DNA of 64,000 nt from Paenibacillus sinopodophylli (GTDB taxonomy: Bacteria > Bacillota > Bacilli > Paenibacillales > Paenibacillaceae): assembly GCF_005930355.1 (NCBI RefSeq), contig NZ_VDBO01000001.1:2029135-2093134 (forward strand), read 5' to 3'. Both the position numbers and the translations under genes were made by a program. Below the pieces are notes generated by a model. That model was not told the DNA's origin, did not search any database, and was given only the letters and a program-made list of their open reading frames with translations. Below, in pieces: positions 28,680 through 39,526 of the stretch (its first letter is position 1; each line of letters begins with the position of its first letter).

Positions 28680-29834
28680 CTAGTAGTTATTACGAATACG
28701 CCTCACGATTAAACCGATCTTACGCGCGGCATCTTCTAATTCCTCCATAGTATTCCCCAAACCGAAGCTAAATCTTACGGCAGATTGAATTTGTTCATCA
28801 GGCAGCCCCATCGCCCTAAGCACATGCGAACGTTCAAGCGCACCCGAGGTGCATGCGGAGCCGCTTGCTGCAGCAATGCCTTCCATATCCAAATTCATAA
28901 GCATCGTTTCGGTATCAACTCCGATAAAGCTGATGTTGACGATATGCGGCAAATGCTCCTGTTCGCTCCCATTCATAATGAGGGGAACCTCTGCATGATC
29001 ATGAAGCAGTTCTATCCATCTCTTACGAAGCTCGTCCATAAAAGGTTGCTTTTTTTTTCGTTCGTTCACACAAATGTCAACAGCAGCAGCAAAACCAACT
29101 ATACCTGCGATGTTTTCAGTACCTGCCCTGCGTTTTCGTTCCTGTGAGCCGCCATGCTGAAGGGGATCAAGTGGAGTTCCTGTAGCTGCATAAAGGGCAC
29201 CAACGCCCTGAGGTCCATTAATTTTGTGGGAAGAGAAACTCATTAAGTCAACTGGCATTTCTCTAAGTCGATAGTCGAACCAGCCTAGTGTCTGAACGGC
29301 GTCTACATGAAATAGGACACCAGCAGCCCGTGCTATGCTGCCGATTTCTACAATTGGCTGGAGCGTACCTACTTCGTTGTTGCCATGCATAATGCTGATG
29401 AGCGCTGTTTCTGACGTAATTGCGGATCGAACCTGCTCTGGGGATGTCCGCCCGGCAGGGTCAACCGGCAATACCGTTAATGTGAAGCCTTCTTCCTTGG
29501 CAAGCCACTCACAGGTATGCAGTACGGCGTGATGCTCGCCCGCAGAAGTAATGAGATGCGTCCTGCCGCGCCTCCGCATAGCTCTAGCCGCTCCGATTAT
29601 GGCCATGTTGTCGCTTTCGGTGCCTCCAGAAGTGAATAGCAGCTCCGAAGGCTTACAGCCGATTGCAGCCGATATTACATCTCGTGAGCGGTTAAGACGA
29701 AGCTTAGCCGCTCTCCCAAACGCATGCATACTAGACGAATTGCCGCCAGGACCTTGCATAACCTCCAGCATTGCTCTGGCAACGTCAGGGTGCATTGGGG
29801 TAGTAGCTGCATGGTCGAAATAATGTATAGTCAT
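28680..29834 (-). CDS. Cysteine desulfurase (IscS/NifS family)
   Basis: This PLP enzyme releases sulfur from cysteine for tRNA thiolation and other uses. It has 384 residues. The N-terminal YFDHAATTP, the H-x-x-D cofactor contact VLFHVDAVQTLGWF, the PLP lysine in FSSHKINGPQG and the catalytic cysteine loop GSACTSGALE (near 330) are all present. In Bacillota this paralogue (YrvO) supplies sulfur to MnmA, which is encoded divergently about 0.6 kb away. It lies 13 bp after the CymR-like gene. Confidence 0.93.
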   Translation of the reverse strand: MTIHYFDHAATTPMHPDVARAMLEVMQGPGGNSSSMHAFGRAAKLRLNRSRDVISAAIGCKPSELLFTSGGTESDNMAIIGAARAMRRRGRTHLITSAGEHHAVLHTCEWLAKEEGFTLTVLPVDPAGRTSPEQVRSAITSETALISIMHGNNEVGTLQPIVEIGSIARAAGVLFHVDAVQTLGWFDYRLREMPVDLMSFSSHKINGPQGVGALYAATGTPLDPLQHGGSQERKRRAGTENIAGIVGFAAAVDICVNERKKKQPFMDELRKRWIELLHDHAEVPLIMNGSEQEHLPHIVNISFIGVDTETMLMNLDMEGIAAASGSACTSGALERSHVLRAMGLPDEQIQSAVRFSFGLGNTMEELEDAARKIGLIVRRIRNNY

Positions 29835-29847
29835 AGGTCAGCTTCCT

Positions 29848-30267
29848 TTAAATGTAGAACATATAGCTGTCTGGTTTGCCAGCGTCTTCGAAATTAATAA
29901 GATCCGCAAGCGTGGTTGAATCAAGCACCTCAGCGATGCTGTCACGAATTCTAAGCCATAATTGGCGTTTCGCTGGATCGTCCTCTTCCGTAAAATCAAC
30001 AGGTGAGATAGGTCCTTCTAGAATACGGATGATATCTCCAGATGTAATTGTTTCTGGATCCTTCGATAGAATGTAACCGCCATATGCGCCTCGGATACTT
30101 TTTACAAGCCCTGCATTGCGAAGCGGTGCTACCAATTGCTCCAAATAGTGCTCGGAAAGCTGGTTACGCTCAGCGATGCTTTTGAGCGATGTTGGGCCTT
30201 CCCCAAATTTAGCCGCAAGCTCCATCATAATAGTTAAGCCATAACGGCCCTTCGTCGATATTTTCAA
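29848..30267 (-). CDS. cymR: Rrf2 family regulator, CymR-like
   Basis: This Rrf2-type winged-helix repressor of 139 residues has the family start KISTKGRYGLTIMMELA and the recognition segment NQLSEHYLEQLVAPLRNAG. The wing region is SIRGAYGGYIL. There is no cysteine cluster, which fits CymR, the master repressor of cysteine metabolism that acts with cysteine synthase CysK, rather than IscR. The start is a TTG after AGAGGTG; the frame extends 11 codons upstream without a ribosome-binding site. It is followed by the desulfurase gene. Confidence 0.88.
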   Translation of the reverse strand: MKISTKGRYGLTIMMELAAKFGEGPTSLKSIAERNQLSEHYLEQLVAPLRNAGLVKSIRGAYGGYILSKDPETITSGDIIRILEGPISPVDFTEEDDPAKRQLWLRIRDSIAEVLDSTTLADLINFEDAGKPDSYMFYI

Positions 30268-30437
30268 AGTGGCACCTCTTTTAGTCGTTTTTATAGTCAA
30301 TCATTCATCTGTCTGGAATATTAGCTTTAAATCTCTGTATTCCCATTACACTTATATGTTAACATATCACGCGTGCGCCGTGTGCAAAAAGCTTGACTAC
30401 TTCATGAAATAATTTGCTTCCTATGATACAATAATAG

Positions 30438-31604
<1,167 letters not shown>

Positions 31605-31615
31605 TGCACTAAACA

Positions 31616-31712
31616 AGATAAACCGGCTGTCGCCTTTCTTTGGCGGCGCGGCGCGTTTCATTCCGAGAAATATAGAGAAAGAATGACAAAATGATATACT
31701 TCTCTATATTTC
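31616..31712 (+). repeat. Family A interspersed element after mnmA
   Basis: A complete copy: AACCGGCTGTCGCC...GGCGCGTTTCATTCCGAG, then AAATATAGAGAA paired with TTCTCTATATTT, a perfect 12-bp stem. It lies at the edge of the rearranged block. Confidence 0.88.
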
Positions 31713-31715
31713 AAT

Positions 31716-31759
31716 AAAGGCTGCTATACACATGCTGGCATGTGCGTAGCAGCCTTTTT
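31716..31759. terminator. Bidirectional terminator between mnmA and the CNNM gene
   Basis: AAAGGCTGCTATACACATGC and GCATGTGCGTAGCAGCCTTT form a long stem. It serves two convergent genes. Confidence 0.85.
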
Positions 31760-31771
31760 CATACGTCATCA

Positions 31772-33124
31772 TCATTCTAATTGCTGATCCAACTGCTGAC
31801 CATACGAGCCTCTAGTCATCTTTCCAATAGAGCGAATGCGCAGACGAGAAATGCGCAGATGGTCCGTTTCCTCTATGATAAATTCATACTCACTTCCATA
31901 CTGGACAAGTTGCTTGCTAGTTGGCGGCATTTCAATTCTCGCATACATCCATCCGCCAATCGTATCGTAGTCATCCGTGTCAATATCAAGCCCGAAGAAG
32001 CTGTTCACTTCCTCAATCAGCATGAGTCCGCTGACCGAATAAGTACCATCATCCAACCTCTCCATTTGGTCACGCTCTTCGTCGAATTCATCTTGAATTT
32101 CTCCAACAATCTCCTCCATAATATCCTCAAGCGTCACAAGACCCGAAGTACCGCCATATTCATCGATGAGGATCGCGATTTGCGACCTGCGTTTCTGCAT
32201 CAGCTTTAGCAGCATACTAATTTGCATCGAATCGGGTACCGTTGTAATCGGCCTTGTAATCTGCCTAATATCATAAAGGTTGTGCCGCGTATCCTTCAGC
32301 AGATCTTTAATATGAACAAAGCCGATGATATTGTCTTTGTCGTTCTCACAAACCGGATAACGAGTCAGCATCTGCTCAAGAGCAAGCTCCTTGTTCTCAG
32401 CCATTGTATGGCTCGTATTAAGGCAAATCATTTCCGTGCGCGGAATCATAATTTCCCTGGCATTCGTTTCTGTAAAGTCGAAAATATTGTCAACGAGCGT
32501 AAGCTCCGTCTTATCAATAAATCCATTTTTATGGCTTTCCTGCATTAGAATCCGTATTTCATCCTCTGTATGCGCTGAGTCCTTCTCATTAGCTGGCTCG
32601 ATGCCCACTCTGCGAAGAAGCTGATTCGCCATCCCATTTAGCAGCCATATAAAAGGGGACATTATTTTATAGAATAGAATTAACGGCGCAGCGGCCAACA
32701 ACGTAACCGTCTCCGCTTTGCGGATGGCCACCGTCTTGGGGGCAAGCTCACCTAACACAATATGAAGCACGGTAATAAAGGTAAAAGCAATTAGAAAAGA
32801 GAACGTATGGATGAACATCTCACTACGTATACCGATTGATGCCAGTACCGGTGCGATTACTTTGGCAACTGCCGGCTCTCCAATCCAGCCAAGTCCTAGT
32901 GAAGCCAGCGTAATGCCAAGCTGGCATGCCGACAAATACGTGTCTAAATTCCCCATCATATGTGCAGCCCGCTTAGCGCGGGAATTCCCTTCCGAAGCGA
33001 GCATATCCATTCGGCTTCCTCTTGCCTTCACCATCGCAAATTCAGCAGCGACAAAAAAAGCATTTAGCGAAACGAGCAAAAAAATGAGAACCAAGGACAA
33101 ACTAATCGGCATGGGGTCATTCAA
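31772..33124 (-). CDS. CNNM/CBS/CorC domain membrane protein (hemolysin III-like annotation)
   Basis: This is a transmembrane protein of the UPF0053/CNNM family, proposed to transport or sense Mg2+, Co2+ or other cations. It has about 450 residues: a DUF21 domain with four hydrophobic segments (1-180), two CBS domains (about 205-330) and a C-terminal CorC_HlyC domain (335-425). The start is a TTG overlapping the stop of a short leader frame as TTGA and following GGAGG; the ATG at 33112 (MPISLSLVLIF) is an alternative. A strong AAAGGAGGTGG site lies further upstream and seems to serve the leader. Confidence 0.88.
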   Translation of the reverse strand: MNDPMPISLSLVLIFLLVSLNAFFVAAEFAMVKARGSRMDMLASEGNSRAKRAAHMMGNLDTYLSACQLGITLASLGLGWIGEPAVAKVIAPVLASIGIRSEMFIHTFSFLIAFTFITVLHIVLGELAPKTVAIRKAETVTLLAAAPLILFYKIMSPFIWLLNGMANQLLRRVGIEPANEKDSAHTEDEIRILMQESHKNGFIDKTELTLVDNIFDFTETNAREIMIPRTEMICLNTSHTMAENKELALEQMLTRYPVCENDKDNIIGFVHIKDLLKDTRHNLYDIRQITRPITTVPDSMQISMLLKLMQKRRSQIAILIDEYGGTSGLVTLEDIMEEIVGEIQDEFDEERDQMERLDDGTYSVSGLMLIEEVNSFFGLDIDTDDYDTIGGWMYARIEMPPTSKQLVQYGSEYEFIIEETDHLRISRLRIRSIGKMTRGSYGQQLDQQLE

Positions 33125-33162
33125 TGAGTTCCTGCCTCCGCAGCCATGCACGCATGCTGCAA
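33121..33162 (-). CDS. Possible 13-codon leader peptide for the CNNM gene
   Basis: A TTG lies 8 bp after the best ribosome-binding site of this area (AAAGGAGGTG, 33171-33180) and opens a 13-codon frame (LQHACMAAEAGTH). Its TGA overlaps the TTG proposed as the CNNM start. The same frame is open back to an ATG at 33333 (70 codons), but that ATG lacks a ribosome-binding site. Translational coupling or attenuation is an inference. Confidence 0.3.
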   Translation of the reverse strand: MQHACMAAEAGTH

Positions 33163-33184
33163 AAACAGGCCACCTCCTTTTGGA

Positions 33185-33250
33185 ACAAAGATACGGCGAT
33201 CTTTGTGTAATTCGTGCATCTCTGGTTGATAAGCCGCCGCGTCAAACGGT
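33185..33250 (-). promoter_or_regulatory. Structured 5' leader of the CNNM gene
   Basis: A perfect 8-bp hairpin ACAAAGAT/ATCTTTGT (33185-33206) sits directly before the ribosome-binding site. A second imperfect hairpin (AAACGG...CCGTTT region, about 33241-33271) sits upstream. It matches no riboswitch I could recognise: the M-box, yybP-ykoY and ydaO cores were not seen. The rest of the 340-bp gap holds the copC promoter. Confidence 0.35.
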
Positions 33251-33397
33251 ATAACCGGATGGTAACCCGTTTTCAAGACTGTAATTATGTCTATTCGGCA
33301 GAGGCTATCCAATATACGCAGTTTGCGTTCCATTCTTTTAGCTATTTGTCGTTTACAGGATCTAAGCTTTAAGAAATGTTCATAAAGCCGTTACGAA

Positions 33398-33443
33398 TTG
33401 ACCCAGAAGGGTAAACCAGATGTATATAGAAATCTGTTATAAT
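33398..33443 (+). promoter_or_regulatory. Probable promoter(s) of copC-copD
   Basis: TTGACC (33398-33403) and TGTATA (33421-33426) are 17 bp apart. A separate extended -10, TGTTATAAT, ends at 33443. Either could drive copCD. Confidence 0.5.
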
Positions 33444-33494
33444 GCAATAACCTGCCTTGCAGGCTCGTCACTAAAATATGTAGGAGGTTTACCC

Positions 33495-34061
33495 ATGAAA
33501 CGAATTTTATTGATCTGTCTTGCCGCACTGTGGCTGCTTCCGAGCGTTGCATTAGCACATTCCACACTTGAGAAAGCAGTTCCTATACAGAATGCAACGG
33601 TTACTGCCCTTCCAGAGCGCATAGAACTAACTTACAATACCAAGATTGAAAAGCTTAGCAACTTCAAACTCATGAACGCAGCAGGCGAGGAAATAGAAAA
33701 AGATAAGGTTGAGGTAGATGGCATGACGATGAGTGCGGGATTGCCAGACACCATTCCGAATGGCATCTATACAGTGAAATGGGTCATTATTGGAGCGGAC
33801 GGACATTCGGTCGAAGGCGATTATACCTTTACGCTCGATGCCCCTGCTGCAACGGAAGCTCCTTCTCCAGAGCCAACAGCAACAGACGCCGTATCACCAA
33901 CGCCTGAGCCTTCCACTGAAGAAGGTACAACCACCAATGCAGGCGACGAGACTAACTCTCCGGCAGCAGCAAGCGATGGCACCAACTACACACCTGCCAT
34001 CATCATTGGTGCGATTATCGTTGCAGCGGCACTCGTGTTGTTCATGCGGAGGAAAAAATAA
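33495..34061 (+). CDS. CopC domain copper-binding protein, membrane-anchored
   Basis: This is an exported CopC-type protein, 188 residues. The ATG follows AGGAGG. It has a signal peptide with cleavage expected after ALA near residue 20, giving a mature His at the N-terminus (HSTLEKAVP). The CopC domain (20-115) retains GADGHSVEGDYTF with the second conserved His. A Pro/Thr/Ser/Glu-rich linker (120-160) and a C-terminal membrane helix ending in RRKK follow. It binds Cu(II) outside the membrane and likely hands it to CopD, whose gene overlaps it as TAATG. Confidence 0.88.
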   Translation: MKRILLICLAALWLLPSVALAHSTLEKAVPIQNATVTALPERIELTYNTKIEKLSNFKLMNAAGEEIEKDKVEVDGMTMSAGLPDTIPNGIYTVKWVIIGADGHSVEGDYTFTLDAPAATEAPSPEPTATDAVSPTPEPSTEEGTTTNAGDETNSPAAASDGTNYTPAIIIGAIIVAAALVLFMRRKK

Positions 34062-35146
34062 TGATTTACGTGAGCGAAGGCCTTCTTTATATTTGCTTCG
34101 CCATTCTGACAGGTTCTCTGCTGCTGAAGCTTGTGCCCGAGAATAGAAGGCCCTCTGTACAAGTTCCAAACGGCTTGCTTCTGGCATGCGCTATAGCGAT
34201 ACCGGTCTTATCTTATGTGCCGATTCATCAGCTTGCTCTTGTTTTCGGCAAAGATTTCGGCATGAGTTACGGCTCTATTCTAAAAAGCATTTTGCTTGAT
34301 ATCAACACAGGCAAAGCATGGCTTTGGACCGCTATCGGTTCATGCGGACTCTCTTTGCTTCTGGGTCTCAAAGCGTTTCAGAACGACAAGCATATGCCCA
34401 AGGTCGCTTTGTTTGTAACATTTTTGCTCATCGTTTGGCTGGGGTATGCGGGGCATGCCTCAGCGCTTTATGGGTTTAGAGGACTCATTACGCATGCAAC
34501 ACATTTCTTGGCCGTAAGCGTATGGATTGGCATCCTGTTCATCGTTAGTTGGTTTGCCAAGGACAATGCCAACTGGCATGCCTTTCTGCGCTGGTTCTCA
34601 CCCGTCGCGATTGTCTCAGTCATCCTAACGCTGCTCGCAGGCATTATTCTCATGACTTTCACGACACCTCAATATGTAAATGCATGGATGCTTCCTTATG
34701 GTCAGATGCTGCTCATTAAACATTTATTAATATTGCCTTTGCTCTTATTTGCGTACTCCAATGGCTTTGGTTACAAAAAAGCGGCACAGAGCAATCCTAA
34801 CTTTAATCCGAGGCGCTGGCTGCAAGCAGAAAGCCTCATTGCACTACTCGTGCTAGCCGCTACTGGTGTGCTTGGTCAACAAACACCGCCGCATGTCGTA
34901 AAGGATACGCTGCAAACGGTCTCTCCGTCTCCCTTATTCACTTCTGTATATAAGGGAAGCTTTAGTCCGGATATTACGCTCCAGTTCAGCCTCCATTTGG
35001 AAAGCTTACTCATGTTTGCAGCAGCTTTGCTAATGGCCGGAGGCCTGCTTTGGATGTACCGCTCCAACAAACTAATACCCGCTTTCGTCATGGGTATTCT
35101 AACTGCTGTTTTCGGTTACTATGGACTTATGTTCGCCATTGCCTAA
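34061..35146 (+). CDS. CopD family copper transport protein
   Basis: This integral membrane protein of the CopD family, 361 residues with about nine hydrophobic segments, probably imports copper received from CopC. Conserved histidines are in the membrane domain, such as GHASALYGFRGLITHATHF near residue 130 and MLLIKHLLILP near 215. In B. subtilis the two are fused in YcnJ; here they are separate, overlapping genes. A terminator follows, and the next gene is convergent. Confidence 0.88.
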   Translation: MIYVSEGLLYICFAILTGSLLLKLVPENRRPSVQVPNGLLLACAIAIPVLSYVPIHQLALVFGKDFGMSYGSILKSILLDINTGKAWLWTAIGSCGLSLLLGLKAFQNDKHMPKVALFVTFLLIVWLGYAGHASALYGFRGLITHATHFLAVSVWIGILFIVSWFAKDNANWHAFLRWFSPVAIVSVILTLLAGIILMTFTTPQYVNAWMLPYGQMLLIKHLLILPLLLFAYSNGFGYKKAAQSNPNFNPRRWLQAESLIALLVLAATGVLGQQTPPHVVKDTLQTVSPSPLFTSVYKGSFSPDITLQFSLHLESLLMFAAALLMAGGLLWMYRSNKLIPAFVMGILTAVFGYYGLMFAIA

Positions 35147-35169
35147 TCGGCCATTGATAAAAAACAACG

Positions 35170-35206
35170 AAGGCTGCCCGCGAATAATCGCATTGGGCAG
35201 CCTTTT
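35170..35206. terminator. Bidirectional terminator between copD and rarA
   Basis: AAGGCTGCCC...GGGCAGCCTTTT forms a strong stem with A and T flanks between convergent genes. Confidence 0.85.
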
Positions 35207-35226
35207 ACAGTGTTATGTCAGCAGAT

Positions 35227-36528
35227 TCACTTACGCTTTTGCTGATTTTGTTTAATTCGGTCTTCCATTCCCTGCTCTGTCGCCTTGTAGAAGGACATGT
35301 TTCCAAGCGTATGGGGCAAATATTGCTGCTTCACATAATGGTTAGGAAAGTCATGCGGGTATTGGTAGCCCTCATGTCCAAGCTGCTGAGCGCCTTTGTA
35401 GTGCGTATCGCGCAAATGCAAAGGCACCTCCGCGCCTCCAGCACGCTCAATCGCCGCTTCGGCATTGCCAATCGCGATCGCTGTTGCATTCGACTTCGGA
35501 CTCTCTACCGCAAATAGTATGGCCTGTGAGATGTTGTACTTCGCTTCAGGCCAGCCGATCTTGTGATAAGCGTCCATCGCCGTAACGGCTTGAATCATCG
35601 CTTGCGGATTAGCAAGCCCGATATCCTCGCTGCAAGCTACGATCAGCCTCCTAAGGAAGGTCATCGGGTCCATGCCCAGCTTCTCGACCGCGTATAGAAA
35701 CCAGAACAGAGCTGCGTCACTTGAGCCTCGGACACTCTTATGAAAAGCAGATAATACGTCATACTGCGTTGAAAGGTCTGCTCGAATAGACGGTTTGCGT
35801 ATCGATTCCTGTGCCACCTCCAGCGTCAAACGCACAGAGCCATCCATCTCCGATGGCGTTGTGACCGCAGCAAGCTCCAGCGCATTCAGCGCTCTACGGA
35901 TATCACCGCCTGCCATCGCAGCAATATGCAGCAATGCATCCTCGTCTGCTTGCAGATCCATAAAACCAAGTCCCCGATCACGATCAGCAAGTGCACGCCG
36001 CATCGCCTCATAAGCATGTATCTCGCCTAGAGCCTCGAGTTGAAACAATGTAGACCGAGACAATAAGGCTCCATTTACATGATGGAAAGGATTTTCCGTT
36101 GTCGCCCCGATAAATATAATAATGCCTTGCTCAACCGCAGGCAGCAAGGCATCCTGTCTTGCTGTATTGAAACGATGTACCTCGTCTAGAAAGAGAATCG
36201 TCTTCTTCCCATACATCGCTTTGTTCGTACGAGCCTGATCAATGACCTCGCGTACATCTTTGACGGAAGCATCCACCGCGTTCAGCTTTACGAATTCTCC
36301 GGCTGTTCGCAGTGAAATAATGTGCGCAAGCGTCGTTTTCCCGCAGCCAGGCGGGCCGTACAGCAAGATGGAAGACACCTGATCGCCTTCAATGGCTCTA
36401 CGAAGCAGCTTGCCTGTTCCTACTATATGTTCTTGCCCAATATACTCATCCAAAGTTTGCGGCCGCATACGGTCTGCAAGCAGCCTTGCACGCGGCAACT
36501 CCGCTTCCTGATACGAGAATAAATCCAT
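35227..36528 (-). CDS. rarA: Replication-associated recombination protein RarA (MgsA)
   Basis: This AAA+ ATPase acts at stalled replication forks. The ATG with GGGGAG upstream gives 433 residues ([20 protein letters not shown]); an upstream open stretch of 62 codons has no support. Walker A is [15 protein letters not shown], Walker [10 protein letters not shown], and sensor 1 is [11 protein letters not shown]. The C-terminal MgsA domain includes [15 protein letters not shown]. It lies downstream of tcdA, as in B. subtilis. Confidence 0.94.
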   Translation of the reverse strand: MDLFSYQEAELPRARLLADRMRPQTLDEYIGQEHIVGTGKLLRRAIEGDQVSSILLYGPPGCGKTTLAHIISLRTAGEFVKLNAVDASVKDVREVIDQARTNKAMYGKKTILFLDEVHRFNTARQDALLPAVEQGIIIFIGATTENPFHHVNGALLSRSTLFQLEALGEIHAYEAMRRALADRDRGLGFMDLQADEDALLHIAAMAGGDIRRALNALELAAVTTPSEMDGSVRLTLEVAQESIRKPSIRADLSTQYDVLSAFHKSVRGSSDAALFWFLYAVEKLGMDPMTFLRRLIVACSEDIGLANPQAMIQAVTAMDAYHKIGWPEAKYNISQAILFAVESPKSNATAIAIGNAEAAIERAGGAEVPLHLRDTHYKGAQQLGHEGYQYPHDFPNHYVKQQYLPHTLGNMSFYKATEQGMEDRIKQNQQKRK

Positions 36529-36625
36529 TCTGCTCCCCAACCTTCTGCCCTCTGTTAACTCGATCATAGCATACAAGCACATTTGTTCGCCATAGTGATG
36601 CCTAACCCGAGGGCGTCGAGCTACG

Positions 36626-36741
36626 CAAGGTGACACGGCTGCTGTAAGAACACATATGCGCTTACAGCTTCCGTTTGCACTCACTCCCACGTAAATCCTA
36701 CTCCATAAGCGCACTCATACGGTGGCTTTCCTATATGTCAA
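36626..36741 (+). repeat. Chimeric repeat: family A ends around a family B body
   Basis: The 353-bp gap before rarA holds CAAGGTGACACGGCTG, like the family A 5' end. It is followed directly by CTGTAAGAACACATATGCGCTTACAG and downstream sequence of family B (36639-36720), then GGCTTTCCTATATGTC, like the family A 3' end. The remainder of the gap (36742-36881) shows only a short GGTATGGCTTTTTTG stretch and no gene. Confidence 0.65.
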
Positions 36742-36881
36742 AAAAGCCATACCGTGATTACAGCACTTTCGCTGCTTCCACGGCACGGCTATTTGTTTAT
36801 ATCCATAAAAAATATCAGCTTGCTAAGCAATCCCTTGACCTTGAGCCTAGAAGCCGCTTATCGCATATCCATATGCTTTAC

Positions 36882-37637
36882 CTACTCCTCAATGCCGCCT
36901 GACGCAAGCAAATCATTGACTACGACGCTCACCATAATTAAGCCCGCAACCGGAGGTACAAATGAATTGCTAGCAGGAGGCTGCTTCGCCTTGCGGATTT
37001 CAGGCGCATTCTCCGGAACGATCTGCTTCGTTACATCGGCACGCGGCTTAATTGGTGTTTCTGTTGAGAATACAACCTTCACGCCGCGTTTAATACCTTC
37101 CTTACGAAGTTTCGTCCGAATGACGCGCGCGAGTGGATCTGTATGTGTCTTCGAAATGTCGACAACTTGGAACTTCGTCGGGTCCATTTTGTTCGCTGCA
37201 CCCATACTCGAAATAATCGGAATTTTGCGTTCCAGGCATTGCTTAATGAGATGAATCTTATATGAAATCGTATCAGAAGCATCAACAACGTAATCGAGCG
37301 GATACTCGAAAAACTGTTCAAACGTTTCCTCAGTGTAGAACATCCGCAGCGCAATGACATCGCACTCTGGATTAATGAGCTTGATCCGGTCCCGCATGAG
37401 CTCTGCCTTCGGTTGACCAACCGTAGAAACCAGCGCATGGACCTGCCGATTCACGTTCGTAATGTCGACAACATCCTTATCGACAAGAATAATTCGTCCC
37501 ACGCCTGTGCGCGCGAGCGCTTCAGCCGCGATTCCGCCGACTCCGCCGATGCCGAGCACGGCAACCGTGCTTCCCTTCATAAGCGCTAATCCCTCTGGCC
37601 CAATAGCAAGCTCTGTTCGTGAAAATTGATGAAGCAT
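36882..37637 (-). CDS. tcdA: tRNA threonylcarbamoyladenosine dehydratase TcdA (YrvM-like)
   Basis: This E1-like ATP-dependent enzyme cyclises N6-threonylcarbamoyladenosine 37 of tRNA to its hydantoin form. It has 251 residues. The nucleotide-binding motif VAVLGIGGVGGIAAEALARTG (the Gly-rich part) lies near residue 28, the Asp-rich DKDVVDITNVNRQ near 65 and the SSMGAANKMDPT segment near 142. It follows aspS in the same direction, as in B. subtilis. Confidence 0.92.
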   Translation of the reverse strand: MLHQFSRTELAIGPEGLALMKGSTVAVLGIGGVGGIAAEALARTGVGRIILVDKDVVDITNVNRQVHALVSTVGQPKAELMRDRIKLINPECDVIALRMFYTEETFEQFFEYPLDYVVDASDTISYKIHLIKQCLERKIPIISSMGAANKMDPTKFQVVDISKTHTDPLARVIRTKLRKEGIKRGVKVVFSTETPIKPRADVTKQIVPENAPEIRKAKQPPASNSFVPPVAGLIMVSVVVNDLLASGGIEE

Positions 37638-37666
37638 CAGGCTGCCGCCTCCTTTGCATAATTCAC

Positions 37667-39481
37667 TTATTTTTCCGTTGCTTCTGCTGCAGGAGCTGCA
37701 GCTGCCGCTACTGGTTTCGGTTTGATGACTGTGCGAATATGCAATTGCTCAAGCTGTGACAGCTCGACCTCGGAAGGTGCATCGCAAAGCAGATCCGTTG
37801 CGCTTGCCGTTTTCGGGAACGCAATCGTTTCACGCAGGTTCGTACGACCAGTAAGGAGCATAACTAGACGGTCGAAACCGAATGCAATACCGCCATGTGG
37901 AGGCGTACCATAATCGAAGGCATCAAGCAGGAAGCCGAATTTCTCATGTGCTTCTTCCATGCTGAAACCAAGTGCTTTGAACATTTGCTCCTGAACCTCA
38001 CGTTTGTAGATACGCATAGAGCCGCCGCCAACTTCATAGCCATTCAGTACAAGATCGTAGGCTTGCGCACGAATTTGACCTGGATCTGTATCGAAGAAAT
38101 GAATATCTTCTTCATTCGGACGAGTGAACGGGTGATGCTCAGCTACATAACGTTTAGCATCCTCATCCCAACCAAGAAGTGGGAAATCAACAACCCACGC
38201 GAATTTGAATTTGGATTCGTCGATCAAGCCAAGATCCTTGCCCAGCTTGGAACGAAGGTTGCCAAGGACATCCGAAACAACTTTTTTCTTATCCGCCGAG
38301 AAAGTGAGCAAATCGCCGTCTTCAACTTGCAAACGCTCGGTTAGAGCAGCAATCTCTTCCGGCTTCAAGAATTTCACGATCGGACCGCGCCATTCGCCTT
38401 CCTTCACTGTAATCCAAGCAAGACCTTTGCCGCCGTAACGGGCAGCGAACGGCTGCAAATCATCTAGTTCCTTACGGCTCCAGCTTGCACAGCCTTTAGC
38501 ATTGAGCGCTTTAACAACGCCGCCGCCTGCTGCTACGCTAGCGAATACTTTGACTTCGCTTCCGGCAACGATATCGGTAATATCTTCAATCTCAAGACCA
38601 AAACGAAGGTCAGGCTTATCAGAGCCATATTTGTTCATGGCATCAGCGTACGTAATTTGTTGGAATGGAAGCTCCAGCTCTACTCCAACTGTTTCTTTCA
38701 AGAGCTTAGCAGTCAACTCTTCCATCATAGCCAGCAATTGTTCCTGAGATAGGAATGACGTTTCGATGTCGACTTGTGTAAATTCCGGTTGACGGTCTGA
38801 GCGAAGGTCTTCATCGCGGAAGCAACGAGCGATTTGATAATAACGTTCAATTCCGCCTACCATGAGCAGCTGTTTGAAAATTTGTGGTGATTGCGGCAAG
38901 GCAAAAAACTCGCCTTCATGCACGCGGCTCGGCACCAAATAATCGCGCGCGCCTTCCGGTGTACTTTTCGTCAGGATTGGCGTTTCCACGTCGATGAAGC
39001 CTTCACCGTCAAGGAAGTCACGGAAAATTTTAGCTGCTTTCGAACGAAGGAACAACGTTTTTTGCATTTCTGGACGACGAAGGTCAAGATAACGATATTT
39101 CAAACGAAGCGATTCATCTACTTCTACACCGTCTTCAATAGGGAACGGAGGTGTTTTGGCAGCGTTCATTACTTCGATTTTAGTTACACGTACTTCAATT
39201 TCACCTGTTGCAAGGTTTGCGTTATATGTTTCTGCATCACGTTCTACGACTGTACCTTGAATCGCAAGAACGAACTCATTGCGTGCACGGTCAGCAATCG
39301 CTAGAGCATCGCCGGAAAAATCCGGGTTAAATACCGTTTGGACAATACCGGAACGGTCACGAAGATCGATAAATAATACGCCGCCAAGATCGCGACGACG
39401 CTGTACCCAGCCGTTCAGAATAACCGTTTGACCAACGTCCGCTTTCGTCAAGCGGCCGCAGTGATGTGTTTTTAACAACAT
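37667..39481 (-). CDS. aspS: Aspartyl-tRNA synthetase AspS
   Basis: This class II synthetase for tRNA-Asp has 604 residues. The N-terminal OB-fold anticodon domain ([19 protein letters not shown]) is followed by class II motif 2 ([22 protein letters not shown] split around residue 215), the GAD insertion domain (about 290-410) and motif 3 ([16 protein letters not shown]). The last 15 residues are an Ala/Pro-rich tail. It lies 45 bp after hisS and shares its T-box leader. Confidence 0.97.
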   Translation of the reverse strand: MLLKTHHCGRLTKADVGQTVILNGWVQRRRDLGGVLFIDLRDRSGIVQTVFNPDFSGDALAIADRARNEFVLAIQGTVVERDAETYNANLATGEIEVRVTKIEVMNAAKTPPFPIEDGVEVDESLRLKYRYLDLRRPEMQKTLFLRSKAAKIFRDFLDGEGFIDVETPILTKSTPEGARDYLVPSRVHEGEFFALPQSPQIFKQLLMVGGIERYYQIARCFRDEDLRSDRQPEFTQVDIETSFLSQEQLLAMMEELTAKLLKETVGVELELPFQQITYADAMNKYGSDKPDLRFGLEIEDITDIVAGSEVKVFASVAAGGGVVKALNAKGCASWSRKELDDLQPFAARYGGKGLAWITVKEGEWRGPIVKFLKPEEIAALTERLQVEDGDLLTFSADKKKVVSDVLGNLRSKLGKDLGLIDESKFKFAWVVDFPLLGWDEDAKRYVAEHHPFTRPNEEDIHFFDTDPGQIRAQAYDLVLNGYEVGGGSMRIYKREVQEQMFKALGFSMEEAHEKFGFLLDAFDYGTPPHGGIAFGFDRLVMLLTGRTNLRETIAFPKTASATDLLCDAPSEVELSQLEQLHIRTVIKPKPVAAAAAPAAEATEK

Positions 39482-39526
39482 AATTTAATAGCTCCTCGTT
39501 TAGTTAGATTAGTTATGGGCAAATCA

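Noticed and set aside
36529..36714. RarA with a 62-residue N-terminal extension
   Set aside because: The ATG at 36528 has a GGGGAG site and starts exactly where the family does. The upstream part is Cys/Arg-rich, unlike RarA, and overlaps the chimeric repeat.
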